Positions 56,427-64,000 of a stretch of 64,000 bases of DNA are shown here, in pieces. The position numbers and the translations under genes were made by a program. The stretch comes from Clostridiaceae bacterium Marseille-Q4143 (lineage in GTDB: Bacteria; Bacillota; Clostridia; Lachnospirales; Lachnospiraceae). Location: the NCBI GenBank assembly GCA_018228645.1, contig CP073693.1:1054001-1118000 (forward strand), in the 5' to 3' direction. The notes under the pieces are model-generated. The model saw nothing but the letters and a program-made list of their open reading frames with translations, ran no database searches and was not told the DNA's origin. The stretch's first letter is position 1. Each line of letters opens with the position of its first letter.

Positions 56427-57704
56427 CTATCTGATCTCTGTCATTCCACCCATATACGGACGCAGTACTTCCGGAATGCGAACACTGCCGTCTGCCTGAA
56501 GGTTGTTCTCCAGGAATGCAATGAGCATACGAGGCGGAGCAACTACAGTGTTGTTTAATGTATGAGCAAAATATTTTCCATTTTCTCCGTCTACACGGAT
56601 CTTCAGTCTTCTTGCCTGAGCATCGCCAAGATTTGAGCAGCTTCCTACTTCAAAGTATTTTTTCTGTCTCGGAGACCATGCCTCAACGTCTACAGATTTT
56701 ACTTTCAGATCTGCCAGATCACCGGAGCAGCACTCCAGAGTACGAACTGGGATATCCATGGAACGGAACAGATCTACAGTATTCTGCCACAGTTTATCAA
56801 ACCACATCTTACTGTCTTCCGGTTTGCAGACTACGATCATTTCCTGTTTCTCAAACTGATGAATTCTGTATACGCCTCTCTCCTCGATGCCGTGAGCGCC
56901 TTTTTCTTTACGGAAGCACGGAGAATAGCTGGTTAATGTATACGGAAGTTTCTCCTCCGGAATGATCTGATCAATGAATTTACCAATCATAGAATGCTCG
57001 CTGGTTCCGATGAGATAAAGATCTTCTCCCTCAATCTTGTACATCATGGCATCCATCTCTGCAAAACTCATAACACCTGTAACCACATTACTGCGGATCA
57101 TGAAAGGCGGTACACAGTAAGTAAATCCACGGTTAATCATGAAATCTCTTGCATAAGAGATAACTGCGGAATGAAGTCTTGCAATATCTCCCATCAGATA
57201 ATAGAATCCATTTCCTGCCACTCTTCTGGCACTGTCAAGATCAATACCATTGAAACGCTCCATAATCTCGGTATGATACGGAATTTCAAAATCAGGAACT
57301 ACCGGCTCACCGTATCTCTGTACCTCTACGTTCTCAGTATCATTCTTTCCAATCGGAACGCTCGGATCAATGATGTTCGGAATGGTCATCATGATCTTGG
57401 TTACTTTCTCATCCAGTTCTTTTTCTTTTACAGACAGTTCTTCCAGTTTTTTGGCATCAGCTGCAACCTGTTTTTTTACCGTTTCTGCCTCTTCCTTCTT
57501 ACCCTGTGCCATCAAAGCACCAATCTGTTTGGAAATTTTGTTCTTCTCACTTCTTAACTGGTCTGCTTCCTGCTGTGCAGCTCTTCTCTCTGCATCCAGC
57601 GCGATGACTTCATCTACCAGCGGAAGTTTCTGATCCTGGAATTTATTTTTGATATTCTGTTTTACAATATCCGGATTTTCTCTGACAAATTTTAAATCTA
57701 ACAT
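56427..57704 (-). CDS. serS: Seryl-tRNA synthetase
   Basis: A 425-residue class II aminoacyl-tRNA synthetase starting at ATG 57704 (AGGAGGAC upstream). An N-terminal long coiled coil (residues 30-105, MLDLKFVRENPDIV first) binds the tRNA variable arm. Motif 2 (TSYSPCFRKEKGAHGIEERGVYRIHQFEK, in part) and motif 3 (NNTVVAPPRMLIAFLEN) are intact. It charges tRNA-Ser. Housekeeping gene of the origin-proximal region. Confidence 0.97.
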   Translation of the reverse strand: MLDLKFVRENPDIVKQNIKNKFQDQKLPLVDEVIALDAERRAAQQEADQLRSEKNKISKQIGALMAQGKKEEAETVKKQVAADAKKLEELSVKEKELDEKVTKIMMTIPNIIDPSVPIGKNDTENVEVQRYGEPVVPDFEIPYHTEIMERFNGIDLDSARRVAGNGFYYLMGDIARLHSAVISYARDFMINRGFTYCVPPFMIRSNVVTGVMSFAEMDAMMYKIEGEDLYLIGTSEHSMIGKFIDQIIPEEKLPYTLTSYSPCFRKEKGAHGIEERGVYRIHQFEKQEMIVVCKPEDSKMWFDKLWQNTVDLFRSMDIPVRTLECCSGDLADLKVKSVDVEAWSPRQKKYFEVGSCSNLGDAQARRLKIRVDGENGKYFAHTLNNTVVAPPRMLIAFLENNLQADGSVRIPEVLRPYMGGMTEIR

Positions 57705-57777
57705 AACGTCCTCCTGTGTTCTCTTTGAACCTATCTTATTTATATTATCTGCTCTTTGGCAAGAATGCAAGGTCTTA

Positions 57778-58311
57778 TTACTCGAATTTTTCCTTATTTA
57801 CCGCGATTTTTAAGGCTTTCTGCTCTTCTTCAGACATTTCGATGCTGCATTTGCCGCCCGAGATCGTTTTTACATAAGAATAGCAACCTTCACGGCTGTA
57901 CATGGAATTAACCAAAATTCCATTATCTTCCTTATCTAACAGTGCTACTGCATAGCTTAATTTTCCGCTCATTTCACGAAATGCATCATACTTTACCAGC
58001 CCGGTTTTCTGATATACATGCTGCAGGTTTTCAAAAATAGACTCAATCTGTCTGTCTTTTTCTTCATTGGATTTTTCCAACGCCTCGATTCTCTCAAACT
58101 GCGCCAGTACTGTCTCTTCCATGGATTCCATATCTTTTCCCCGCATAAAACGGTCATAAGTACAGTACAGTTTTTTAAACTTTCCCATCAGTCTAATCTG
58201 CATAATCAGCAAAATCAGAAACAAAATTAAAATCAAGGCAAAAATTCCTGCTTTTACATAGAATGGATCTATTCCATTGGATGTCAGAAAGATTGAAATC
58301 ATACTATTCAT
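57778..58311 (-). CDS. DUF4446 membrane protein
   Basis: A 177-residue protein with one N-terminal membrane helix (AGIFALILILFLILLIMQI), a coiled coil (residues 65-105) and a conserved end (KYDAFREMSGKLSYAVALLD, GILVNSMYSREGCYSYVKTI), the DUF4446 signature. It regularly sits beside parA/parB in clostridia; the function is unknown. Confidence 0.88.
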   Translation of the reverse strand: MNSMISIFLTSNGIDPFYVKAGIFALILILFLILLIMQIRLMGKFKKLYCTYDRFMRGKDMESMEETVLAQFERIEALEKSNEEKDRQIESIFENLQHVYQKTGLVKYDAFREMSGKLSYAVALLDKEDNGILVNSMYSREGCYSYVKTISGGKCSIEMSEEEQKALKIAVNKEKFE

Positions 58312-58368
58312 TTCATTATCTCCTTCGTTATGTTATCTAAATATTAAGTCTTATTCACTTATGTTATC

Positions 58369-59274
58369 TTATTTCATTAAAATTTCCATCAAACGTTCCA
58401 GTTCATCCATGGAATAATATTCGATCTCGATCTTACCCTTCTGATCATTTTTTCTGTTTATGGAAACTTTTGTACCCAGTGCAGCCTTCATTTTTTCTTC
58501 CAGATCCTGAAAAACAGCTGCCTGCTGTGCATTTTCTTCTTTCTTTTCCGGCTTTTTCTTTCCGAGATTCTTTACCAGTTTCTCTACATCCCGGACACTG
58601 AGTTTTTCATTATAAATCTTTGTTGCCATCTGAAACTGCAGGTCATTATCTTCAATTGCAAGAAGTGCTCTTGCATGTCCAGTGGAAAGCATTCCTTCAA
58701 TGACCATCTGCTGCACTCTCTCATCCAGTTTGAGCAGACGCATAGAGTTAGTAACTGCGGTTCTGCTCTTTGACACACGCTCTGCTACCTCTTCCTGCTT
58801 GAGATTGAATTCTGTAAGTAAGCGCTTATAAGCGGCAGCTTCCTCAATTGGATTTAAATTTTCTCTCTGAATATTTTCAATAAGGGAAATCTCTACGATC
58901 TCCTGATCCGTCATTTCACGAATAACAACCGGCACTTCTTTTAATCCTGCTAATTTTGCAGCACGCCATCTTCTTTCACCGGCAATGATCTCATAATAGT
59001 CTTTTCGTTGCTGTACAATCAATGGCTGAAGTACACCAAACTGTTTGATGGACTCTGCCAGTTCCTGTAAAGATTCTTCATCAAAAACTTTTCGCGGCTG
59101 TTCCCGGTTCGGTTCCACCTGATTGATCTTCAGCTTGATCTCAATGGGTTTCTCCACAACCTTTTCGACCACTTTTTCTACTACTTTTACTTTTTTCTCT
59201 TTTTCTGCTGTTTTTCCGGTATCTGGAATCAGACTGTCCAATCCTTTTCCAAGCCCGCCGCGTTTTACTGCCAT
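58369..59274 (-). CDS. parB: Chromosome-partitioning protein ParB/Spo0J
   Basis: A 301-residue protein. A Lys-rich N-terminus is followed by the CTP-binding ParB domain (VEPNREQPRKVF, GVLQPLIVQ, GERRWRAAK), the HTH parS reader (NLKQEEVAERVSKSRTAVTNSMRLLKLD) and a C-terminal dimerisation domain. It loads SMC at parS, two copies of which lie 0.8 kb upstream. Overlaps parA by 10 bp. Confidence 0.96.
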   Translation of the reverse strand: MAVKRGGLGKGLDSLIPDTGKTAEKEKKVKVVEKVVEKVVEKPIEIKLKINQVEPNREQPRKVFDEESLQELAESIKQFGVLQPLIVQQRKDYYEIIAGERRWRAAKLAGLKEVPVVIREMTDQEIVEISLIENIQRENLNPIEEAAAYKRLLTEFNLKQEEVAERVSKSRTAVTNSMRLLKLDERVQQMVIEGMLSTGHARALLAIEDNDLQFQMATKIYNEKLSVRDVEKLVKNLGKKKPEKKEENAQQAAVFQDLEEKMKAALGTKVSINRKNDQKGKIEIEYYSMDELERLMEILMK

Positions 59275-60041
59275 TCTTCTTCTCCTTTATGAAGTACTTC
59301 CTGTGCCAGAAGACGGTAGCTTTCCGCTCCCGCTGATCTGGTGTCATATAAATTAATAGGTAGACCATGGCTCGGTGCCTCTGCCAGTCTTACATTTCTC
59401 GGAATAATGGTTTTGTAAATAGTTTGATGCAGATATCCTTTTACATTTTCCACTACCTGCAAAGACAGATTGGTTCTTGCATCATACATGGTAAATACTA
59501 CACCTTCAATCTCCAGTTCCGGATTCAGACGATCCTGTACCAGTTCGATGGTATGAATCAACTGACTTAATCCTTCCAGTGCATAATATTCACACTGAAT
59601 CGGTACTAATACCGTATCTGCTGCTGTAAGAGCATTGACCGTCAGCATATTTAAAGAAGGCGGACAATCAATAATAATAAAATCATACTGTTTTCTTACC
59701 TTATTTAATGCTTTTTGCAGAATGTACTCTTTTTCATCAATTCCGATCAGTTCAATTTCTGCACCGGCCAGATTTACATTGGATGCAATCAGTGACTGAT
59801 TTTCAATCTCAGTCTCCACAATACAGTCTTCGATACTGCATTCTCCAAGTAACAGATCATAAACATTGTTTTCTACTGTATTTTTATCTACACCAAGCCC
59901 GCTGGTTGTGTTTCCCTGTGGATCTATATCGACTGTCAGCACTTTCTGACCAATTTCCGCCAGACAAGCCGATAAATTGATAGATGTTGTGGTCTTTCCC
60001 ACTCCACCTTTCTGATTTGCAATTGCAATTATTCGTCCCAC
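59265..60041 (-). CDS. parA: Chromosome-partitioning ATPase ParA/Soj
   Basis: A 258-residue deviant-Walker ATPase: IAIANQKGGVGKTTTSINL with signature Lys, DIDPQGNTTSGLG, FIIIDCPPSLNMLTVNAL. Membrane- or nucleoid-associated partner of ParB, also modulating DnaA in Bacillus. First gene of the parAB operon. Confidence 0.96.
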   Translation of the reverse strand: MGRIIAIANQKGGVGKTTTSINLSACLAEIGQKVLTVDIDPQGNTTSGLGVDKNTVENNVYDLLLGECSIEDCIVETEIENQSLIASNVNLAGAEIELIGIDEKEYILQKALNKVRKQYDFIIIDCPPSLNMLTVNALTAADTVLVPIQCEYYALEGLSQLIHTIELVQDRLNPELEIEGVVFTMYDARTNLSLQVVENVKGYLHQTIYKTIIPRNVRLAEAPSHGLPINLYDTRSAGAESYRLLAQEVLHKGEEEWQ

Positions 60042-60106
60042 GTTGCTCTCCTTTATACTTTTTAGTTTCGCTCATAATTTAGTTCGAAGATATTATATCA
60101 CACATA

Positions 60107-60122
60107 TGTTTCACGTGAAACA
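60107..60122. promoter_or_regulatory. parS site
   Basis: TGTTTCACGTGAAACA, a perfect 16-bp parS palindrome, 66 bp upstream of parA. Confidence 0.97.
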
Positions 60123-60153
60123 TTGGATTCGGCAATTTACTGTCTTTTTTTAA

Positions 60154-60169
60154 TGTTTCACGTGAAACA
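60154..60169. promoter_or_regulatory. parS site
   Basis: Second perfect TGTTTCACGTGAAACA, 47 bp from the first (start to start). Confidence 0.97.
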
Positions 60170-60236
60170 TTACTTTAGAGTTGCCGAAACAGTCGATATG
60201 AGCTAAAATATATTTATATAGAAAGGAGCGACTGCC

Positions 60237-61202
60237 TTGAAAAACAAAAAAACTACAATTATAATTACTCTCAGTGCTGTTATTACCAGTGCACTCGGAA
60301 TTTTATTTACATTTAATAAGGTCATTGAAAAACTTGCCACATCGAAAAATCTACTGGCAGAACATCATCATGAAACTTATCACTGGAGATTCGGTGATAT
60401 CGCATACCGGGTAACCGGAGAAGGACATCCGATCTTTCTGATTCATGACCTGGAGTCTGGAAGTTCTTCTGTGGAATGGAGCAGTATCATTCAAAAACTT
60501 TCAAAAACAAATACCGTATATACAGTGGATCTGCTCGGCTGCGGATTATCGGAACATACCGGAATTACTTATACAAACCATATTTATACACAGCTGATCA
60601 ATGATTTTATTCACGACATCATTAAGCAAAAGACCAGTGTTGTTGCTACTGGAAAATCTGCTTCCTTCCTGTTGGAATCCTGCGGGATCAATGAAAATGT
60701 GTTTGAAGAACTGATTTTGATCAATCCAGACAGTATAAAAGCCTTTCGGAAAGCTCCGTCCAAACGAACGAAGACTGCATGCCTGATTTTAAAGCTGAAA
60801 ATCATCGGCACATTCATTTATAATAAGTTGAATACAAAAAAATGCTTTGAAAAACGCTTTGAAGAAGATTATTTCTACGATAAAGAGAAGATTCCGGAAG
60901 CACTGGTCGATTATTACTATGAATCAGCACATCTTGGCGGTCTCTTTGCCAAGAATCTCTATGTGAGTCAGAGAGGAAGATACACTAATGTCAACATTGT
61001 CCGTTCTCTAAAGTCAATTAATAAAAATATTCATATTCTGGCAAGTGCAGAACTCCCTGATATTCGCAAAACCATCAAAGAATATCAGTACTATAATCCG
61101 GCTATCGAAGTAGAATACATGGATTATGTACGAAAACTTCCGCAATTAGAGGCACCAGATGAAATTGTGAAGTATATCCGTTTGTATCTCTATCAACTGT
61201 AA
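60237..61202 (+). CDS. Membrane-anchored alpha/beta hydrolase
   Basis: A 321-residue protein with a TTG start (AAAGGAGCG upstream) and an N-terminal membrane helix (IIITLSAVITSALGILFTF). The hydrolase fold follows: PIFLIHDLESGSSSVEW (oxyanion HD), YTVDLLGCGLSEH, a nucleophile-like ATGKSASFLLES and a late IEVEYMDYVRKLPQLEAPDEI. The elbow G-K-S-A-S and the lack of a clear C-terminal His are unusual, so catalysis is uncertain. Single gene facing away from parA. Confidence 0.72.
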   Translation: MKNKKTTIIITLSAVITSALGILFTFNKVIEKLATSKNLLAEHHHETYHWRFGDIAYRVTGEGHPIFLIHDLESGSSSVEWSSIIQKLSKTNTVYTVDLLGCGLSEHTGITYTNHIYTQLINDFIHDIIKQKTSVVATGKSASFLLESCGINENVFEELILINPDSIKAFRKAPSKRTKTACLILKLKIIGTFIYNKLNTKKCFEKRFEEDYFYDKEKIPEALVDYYYESAHLGGLFAKNLYVSQRGRYTNVNIVRSLKSINKNIHILASAELPDIRKTIKEYQYYNPAIEVEYMDYVRKLPQLEAPDEIVKYIRLYLYQL

Positions 61203-61244
61203 AAAAGTGATAAGATCTAAAAAGCAACTACATATAAAAACAAA

Positions 61245-61305
61245 AAGAGTAACAGATTATAAGAGGAATTAGCGAAAGCTGTTCCTTTTATAATTTGTTA
61301 CTCTT
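61245..61305. terminator. Bidirectional terminator between hydrolase and rsmG
   Basis: AAGAGTAACA...TGTTACTCTT with internal ATTATAA/TTATAAT and AGGAA/TTCCT pairing, T-runs on both strands. Confidence 0.85.
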
Positions 61306-61310
61306 ATTTT

Positions 61311-62036
61311 TTACGTGTGAAGCGGCACCTTTGACGGCATTCCTGCTTTTCTGGGATATTTCTTCGGACATCCTCCCACTTTTTTGATTCGCACTAAAGA
61401 ACGATGAATGTCTGAACCTGGCAAATCAAAGTTTTCGCAAGATTCCACTTTTCCTCCAAGTAAGAAGACGGCACTTTTCGCATCCTGAAGCTCTTCAGCT
61501 ACTTCTCCGGACTTATAGGGAATAAATTCTCCACCAATCTTTACATAAGGAAGGCAATATTCTGACAAAGTTGCCAAATTTGCTACGGCTCTTGAAACGC
61601 AGAGATCATAAATTTCCCGTTTCAGTCCCGGTTTTGCAAAATCTTCTGCTCTTCCATGAATCGTCTCGATTTCGGTCAGTCCGGTTTTCTCAATCACTGC
61701 ATTTAAAAAATCAATTCTCTTATTCAAAGAATCAAGAAGAGTTACCTTAAGATGTGGAAATACAATCTTCAGTGGGAGACCGGGAAATCCGGCACCGGTA
61801 CCTACATCAATAAGGTTATCCACATCATTCATATTTTTTACCTTCACAATTGACAAACTGTCCACAAAATGTTTCTGCACGACCTCTGAGAACTCTGTAA
61901 TTCCCGTCAGATTCATAAAGCTGTTCCATTCTACAAGCAGTCTGTAATATTCGTAGAGCTGCTCACTCTGCTGCTCAGTCAGCGAAATTCCCAGCTTATG
62001 CATTTCGTCAATAATATATGCTGTTTCTCTTTCCAT
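61311..62036 (-). CDS. rsmG: 16S rRNA m7G527 methyltransferase RsmG (GidB)
   Basis: A 241-residue Rossmann methyltransferase: NSFMNLTGIT, AdoMet site DVGTGAGFPGLPLKI, TLLDSLNKRIDFL, SRAVANLATLSEY. It methylates G527 of 16S rRNA. It sits 12 bp after mnmG, the usual gidA-gidB order near the origin. Confidence 0.96.
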   Translation of the reverse strand: MERETAYIIDEMHKLGISLTEQQSEQLYEYYRLLVEWNSFMNLTGITEFSEVVQKHFVDSLSIVKVKNMNDVDNLIDVGTGAGFPGLPLKIVFPHLKVTLLDSLNKRIDFLNAVIEKTGLTEIETIHGRAEDFAKPGLKREIYDLCVSRAVANLATLSEYCLPYVKIGGEFIPYKSGEVAEELQDAKSAVFLLGGKVESCENFDLPGSDIHRSLVRIKKVGGCPKKYPRKAGMPSKVPLHT

Positions 62037-62048
62037 ACACCCATTATC

Positions 62049-63935
62049 CTACTGTTTTTTGACTCTATGCTGTTCCAACCATACAAGAAGCACGGAAATA
62101 TCCGCCGGAGATACTCCGGATATTCTTGATGCCTGTCCTACAGACACAGGTCTACATAATTCAAGTTTCTGTACTGCTTCTATACGAAGACTCTTGATCT
62201 CTTTATAATCTATATCAGCCGGAAGTCTCTTTTCTTCGAGCTTTTTAAACTGTTCCACTTGTTTCAGCTGGCGTTTGATATATCCGTCATATTTAATATC
62301 AATCTCCACCTGCTCGCAGACATCCCACGAAAGTTCCGGCCTTTCCGGATCTATTTCTTTCAGATACTCGTATTTCATCTCTGGACGTCTTAAGATTTCA
62401 GCCAGAGAAGCAGCTGTCTTCAGTGTAGTACTCTCATGTCTCTCCAAAAATGTCTGAACTTCCTTTGAGCCACCAACCATCGTCTCTTCCAGACGTTGCT
62501 TTTCCTTCTCAATCAAATTCATTTTTGTGAGCAAATGCTGATAACGCTGCTCACTGATCAATCCTACCTTATATCCGAGCGGAGTCAAACGTTGATCCGC
62601 ATTATCCTGTCTGAGCAGAAGGCGGTATTCAGATCTGGATGTCATCATACGGTATGGTTCATGGTTTTCCTTCGTCACCAGATCGTCAATCAGAACTCCA
62701 ATATATCCCTGAGAACGATCAATGACAATCTGCTCACGGCCAAGCACTTCCAAGGCTGCATTGATACCGGCGATCAGTCCCTGACTGGCAGCTTCTTCAT
62801 AACCTGAACTTCCATTAAACTGACCACCGCTGAACAGACCATGTATTTTCTTAAATTCCAGTGTCGGATACAGTTGCTGCGGATTGATGCAGTCATATTC
62901 AATCGCATATGCATTCTTTACAATTTTTGCATGCTCAAGTCCGGCAACCGAATGATACATTTCATGCTGTACGTCTTCCGGAAGAGAACTGGACATACCA
63001 CCCACATACATTTCATTGGTATAGAGTCCTTCCGGTTCAATGAATACCTGATGACGGTTTTTATCTGCAAAACGTACTACCTTGTCTTCGATAGATGGGC
63101 AGTATCTCGGACCAGTTCCTTCGATAGCACCGGAATAAAGCGGTGAACGGTCCAGATTATTACGGATAATCTCATGTGTTTTTTCATTGGTATAAGTCAG
63201 CCAGCAGGATGCCTGCTCAATCTGCACAGATTCCGGATCTGTTGTAAAGGAGAAAGGAACCACTCTCTTATCTCCAAACTGTTCTTCCATCTTACTGTAA
63301 TCAATAGAACGGCTGTCGATTCTGGCCGGTGTACCGGTCTTGAACCGGAACATCTCAATTCCCAGTTTTTTCAGAGAATCCGTCAAATAATTGGCTGCCT
63401 GCAGACCGTTCGGACCGGTATAATTGCTGACATCACCGTAAATACAGCGTGCTTTTAAGTAAGTTCCGGTACACAAAATTGCCGCTCTCGCATGGTAAAT
63501 AGCACCAGAATATAGTCTGACACCCGTGACAGCTCCATTCTCGACCATTATTTCAGTCACTTCACCCTGTACAATACTCAGATGATCCGTGTTTTCCAGC
63601 ACCTGACGCATAGCACGACTATATTCTGCCTTGTCCGCCTGTGCACGGAGTGAATGAACAGCCGGTCCTTTTGATACATTCAACATTTTAGACTGAATAA
63701 ACGTGCGGTCGATAACTTTTCCCATCTCACCGCCCAGTGCATCCAGTTCCCGGACCAGATGTCCTTTAGAGCTTCCTCCAATATTAGGATTACAGGGCAT
63801 CAGTGCAATACTGTCTACGCTCACTGTAAAAATGACCGTCTCAAGTCCGAGTCTGGCGCATGCCAGTGCTGCTTCACATCCTGCATGTCCTGCGCCGACT
63901 ACTACTACATCTACATTTTCTTCCAAAAAAGGCAT
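62049..63935 (-). CDS. mnmG: tRNA uridine-34 modification enzyme MnmG (GidA)
   Basis: A 628-residue FAD protein: Rossmann [33 protein letters not shown], second dinucleotide-binding region, [29 protein letters not shown] and [13 protein letters not shown]. With MnmE it makes cmnm5U34 in tRNAs. Full length. Confidence 0.97.
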   Translation of the reverse strand: MPFLEENVDVVVVGAGHAGCEAALACARLGLETVIFTVSVDSIALMPCNPNIGGSSKGHLVRELDALGGEMGKVIDRTFIQSKMLNVSKGPAVHSLRAQADKAEYSRAMRQVLENTDHLSIVQGEVTEIMVENGAVTGVRLYSGAIYHARAAILCTGTYLKARCIYGDVSNYTGPNGLQAANYLTDSLKKLGIEMFRFKTGTPARIDSRSIDYSKMEEQFGDKRVVPFSFTTDPESVQIEQASCWLTYTNEKTHEIIRNNLDRSPLYSGAIEGTGPRYCPSIEDKVVRFADKNRHQVFIEPEGLYTNEMYVGGMSSSLPEDVQHEMYHSVAGLEHAKIVKNAYAIEYDCINPQQLYPTLEFKKIHGLFSGGQFNGSSGYEEAASQGLIAGINAALEVLGREQIVIDRSQGYIGVLIDDLVTKENHEPYRMMTSRSEYRLLLRQDNADQRLTPLGYKVGLISEQRYQHLLTKMNLIEKEKQRLEETMVGGSKEVQTFLERHESTTLKTAASLAEILRRPEMKYEYLKEIDPERPELSWDVCEQVEIDIKYDGYIKRQLKQVEQFKKLEEKRLPADIDYKEIKSLRIEAVQKLELCRPVSVGQASRISGVSPADISVLLVWLEQHRVKKQ

Positions 63936-63947
63936 TTCAATTTGTAC

Positions 63948-64000
63948 CTACTTTCCCATGCAAAATTTACTGAATATCTCGTTTACAAGATCTTCGCCTA
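63948..64000 (-). CDS. mnmE: tRNA modification GTPase MnmE, C-terminal end only
   Basis: The minus strand reads GEDLVNEIFSKFCMGK and stops at TAG (63950-63948). The terminal Cys-x-Gly-Lys (F-C-M-G-K) is the invariant MnmE C-terminus. Lies 12 bp upstream of mnmG; the rest is outside the window. Confidence 0.95.
   Translation of the reverse strand, partial: GEDLVNEIFSKFCMGK

Overview
The window is a chromosomal segment of a gut Firmicute, most likely Lachnospiraceae. The right end carries the conserved origin-proximal order mnmE (end only), mnmG, rsmG, soj/parA, spo0J/parB with two perfect parS sites, a DUF4446 gene, serS, a DUF3881 gene and a tRNA-Arg(CCU). A bile-salt-hydrolase-family gene and the conjugative-element genes fit a gut clostridial host. 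Everything left of about 55.3 kb is accessory DNA. All identifications are from reading the sequence; no database search was run.

Region 1 (1-13.9 kb) is the right part of a contractile-tailed prophage: the end of a baseplate J protein, tail genes, then a complete diversity-generating retroelement (DGR) with a C-type-lectin-fold target protein (variable repeat 3082-3197), Avd, template repeat (3702-3817) and reverse transcriptase. The two repeats have equal length and differ at 13 positions, every one an adenine in the template. A lysis module (endolysin, holin) follows, then about 12 small phage genes driven by two strong promoters, and an RHH regulator next to a pentamer array.

Region 2 (13.9-18.1 kb) is an array of seven co-oriented single-gene units: GyrI-like, VanZ-like, alpha/beta hydrolase, GNAT, small membrane protein, GNAT, flavin reductase. 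They are separated by a repeated junction whose first bases overlap the stop codon in six of seven cases and whose ends are imperfect inverted repeats. Three junctions are long (about 104 bp, nearly identical) and carry a terminator followed by a promoter-like stretch. The array looks like an integron cassette array without an integrase; I do not recognise it as a described system.

Region 3 (18.1-25.4 kb, minus strand) is the remnant of a conjugative element (CD1845-like, DUF6017 and ParB fragments) with cargo: FUSC exporter plus two-component system, cardiolipin synthase and a bile-salt-hydrolase-family enzyme.

Region 4 (25.7-55.4 kb) is a decayed ICE. It is bounded by a 9-bp tRNA-anticodon core (25744-25752 and 55362-55370) and TTAGCAAA arm repeats inside each end. 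It encodes Xis and Int at the right, a second Xis-like gene at the left, an AAA ATPase plus subtilase pair (candidate defence module), RepA/DUF6017 and PcfB. Its VirD4-type coupling protein gene is split by two serine-recombinase elements. The first (32.2-39.5 kb) is a mobilizable Tn4451-like element with an IncQ-like oriT, MobA/L relaxase and primase-helicase. The second (from 40.19 kb) carries a type II restriction-modification system. No VirB4 or other T4SS gene remains. In their place are broken mobilization genes, MobC, and a lantibiotic-resistance-type two-component system with an ABC transporter.
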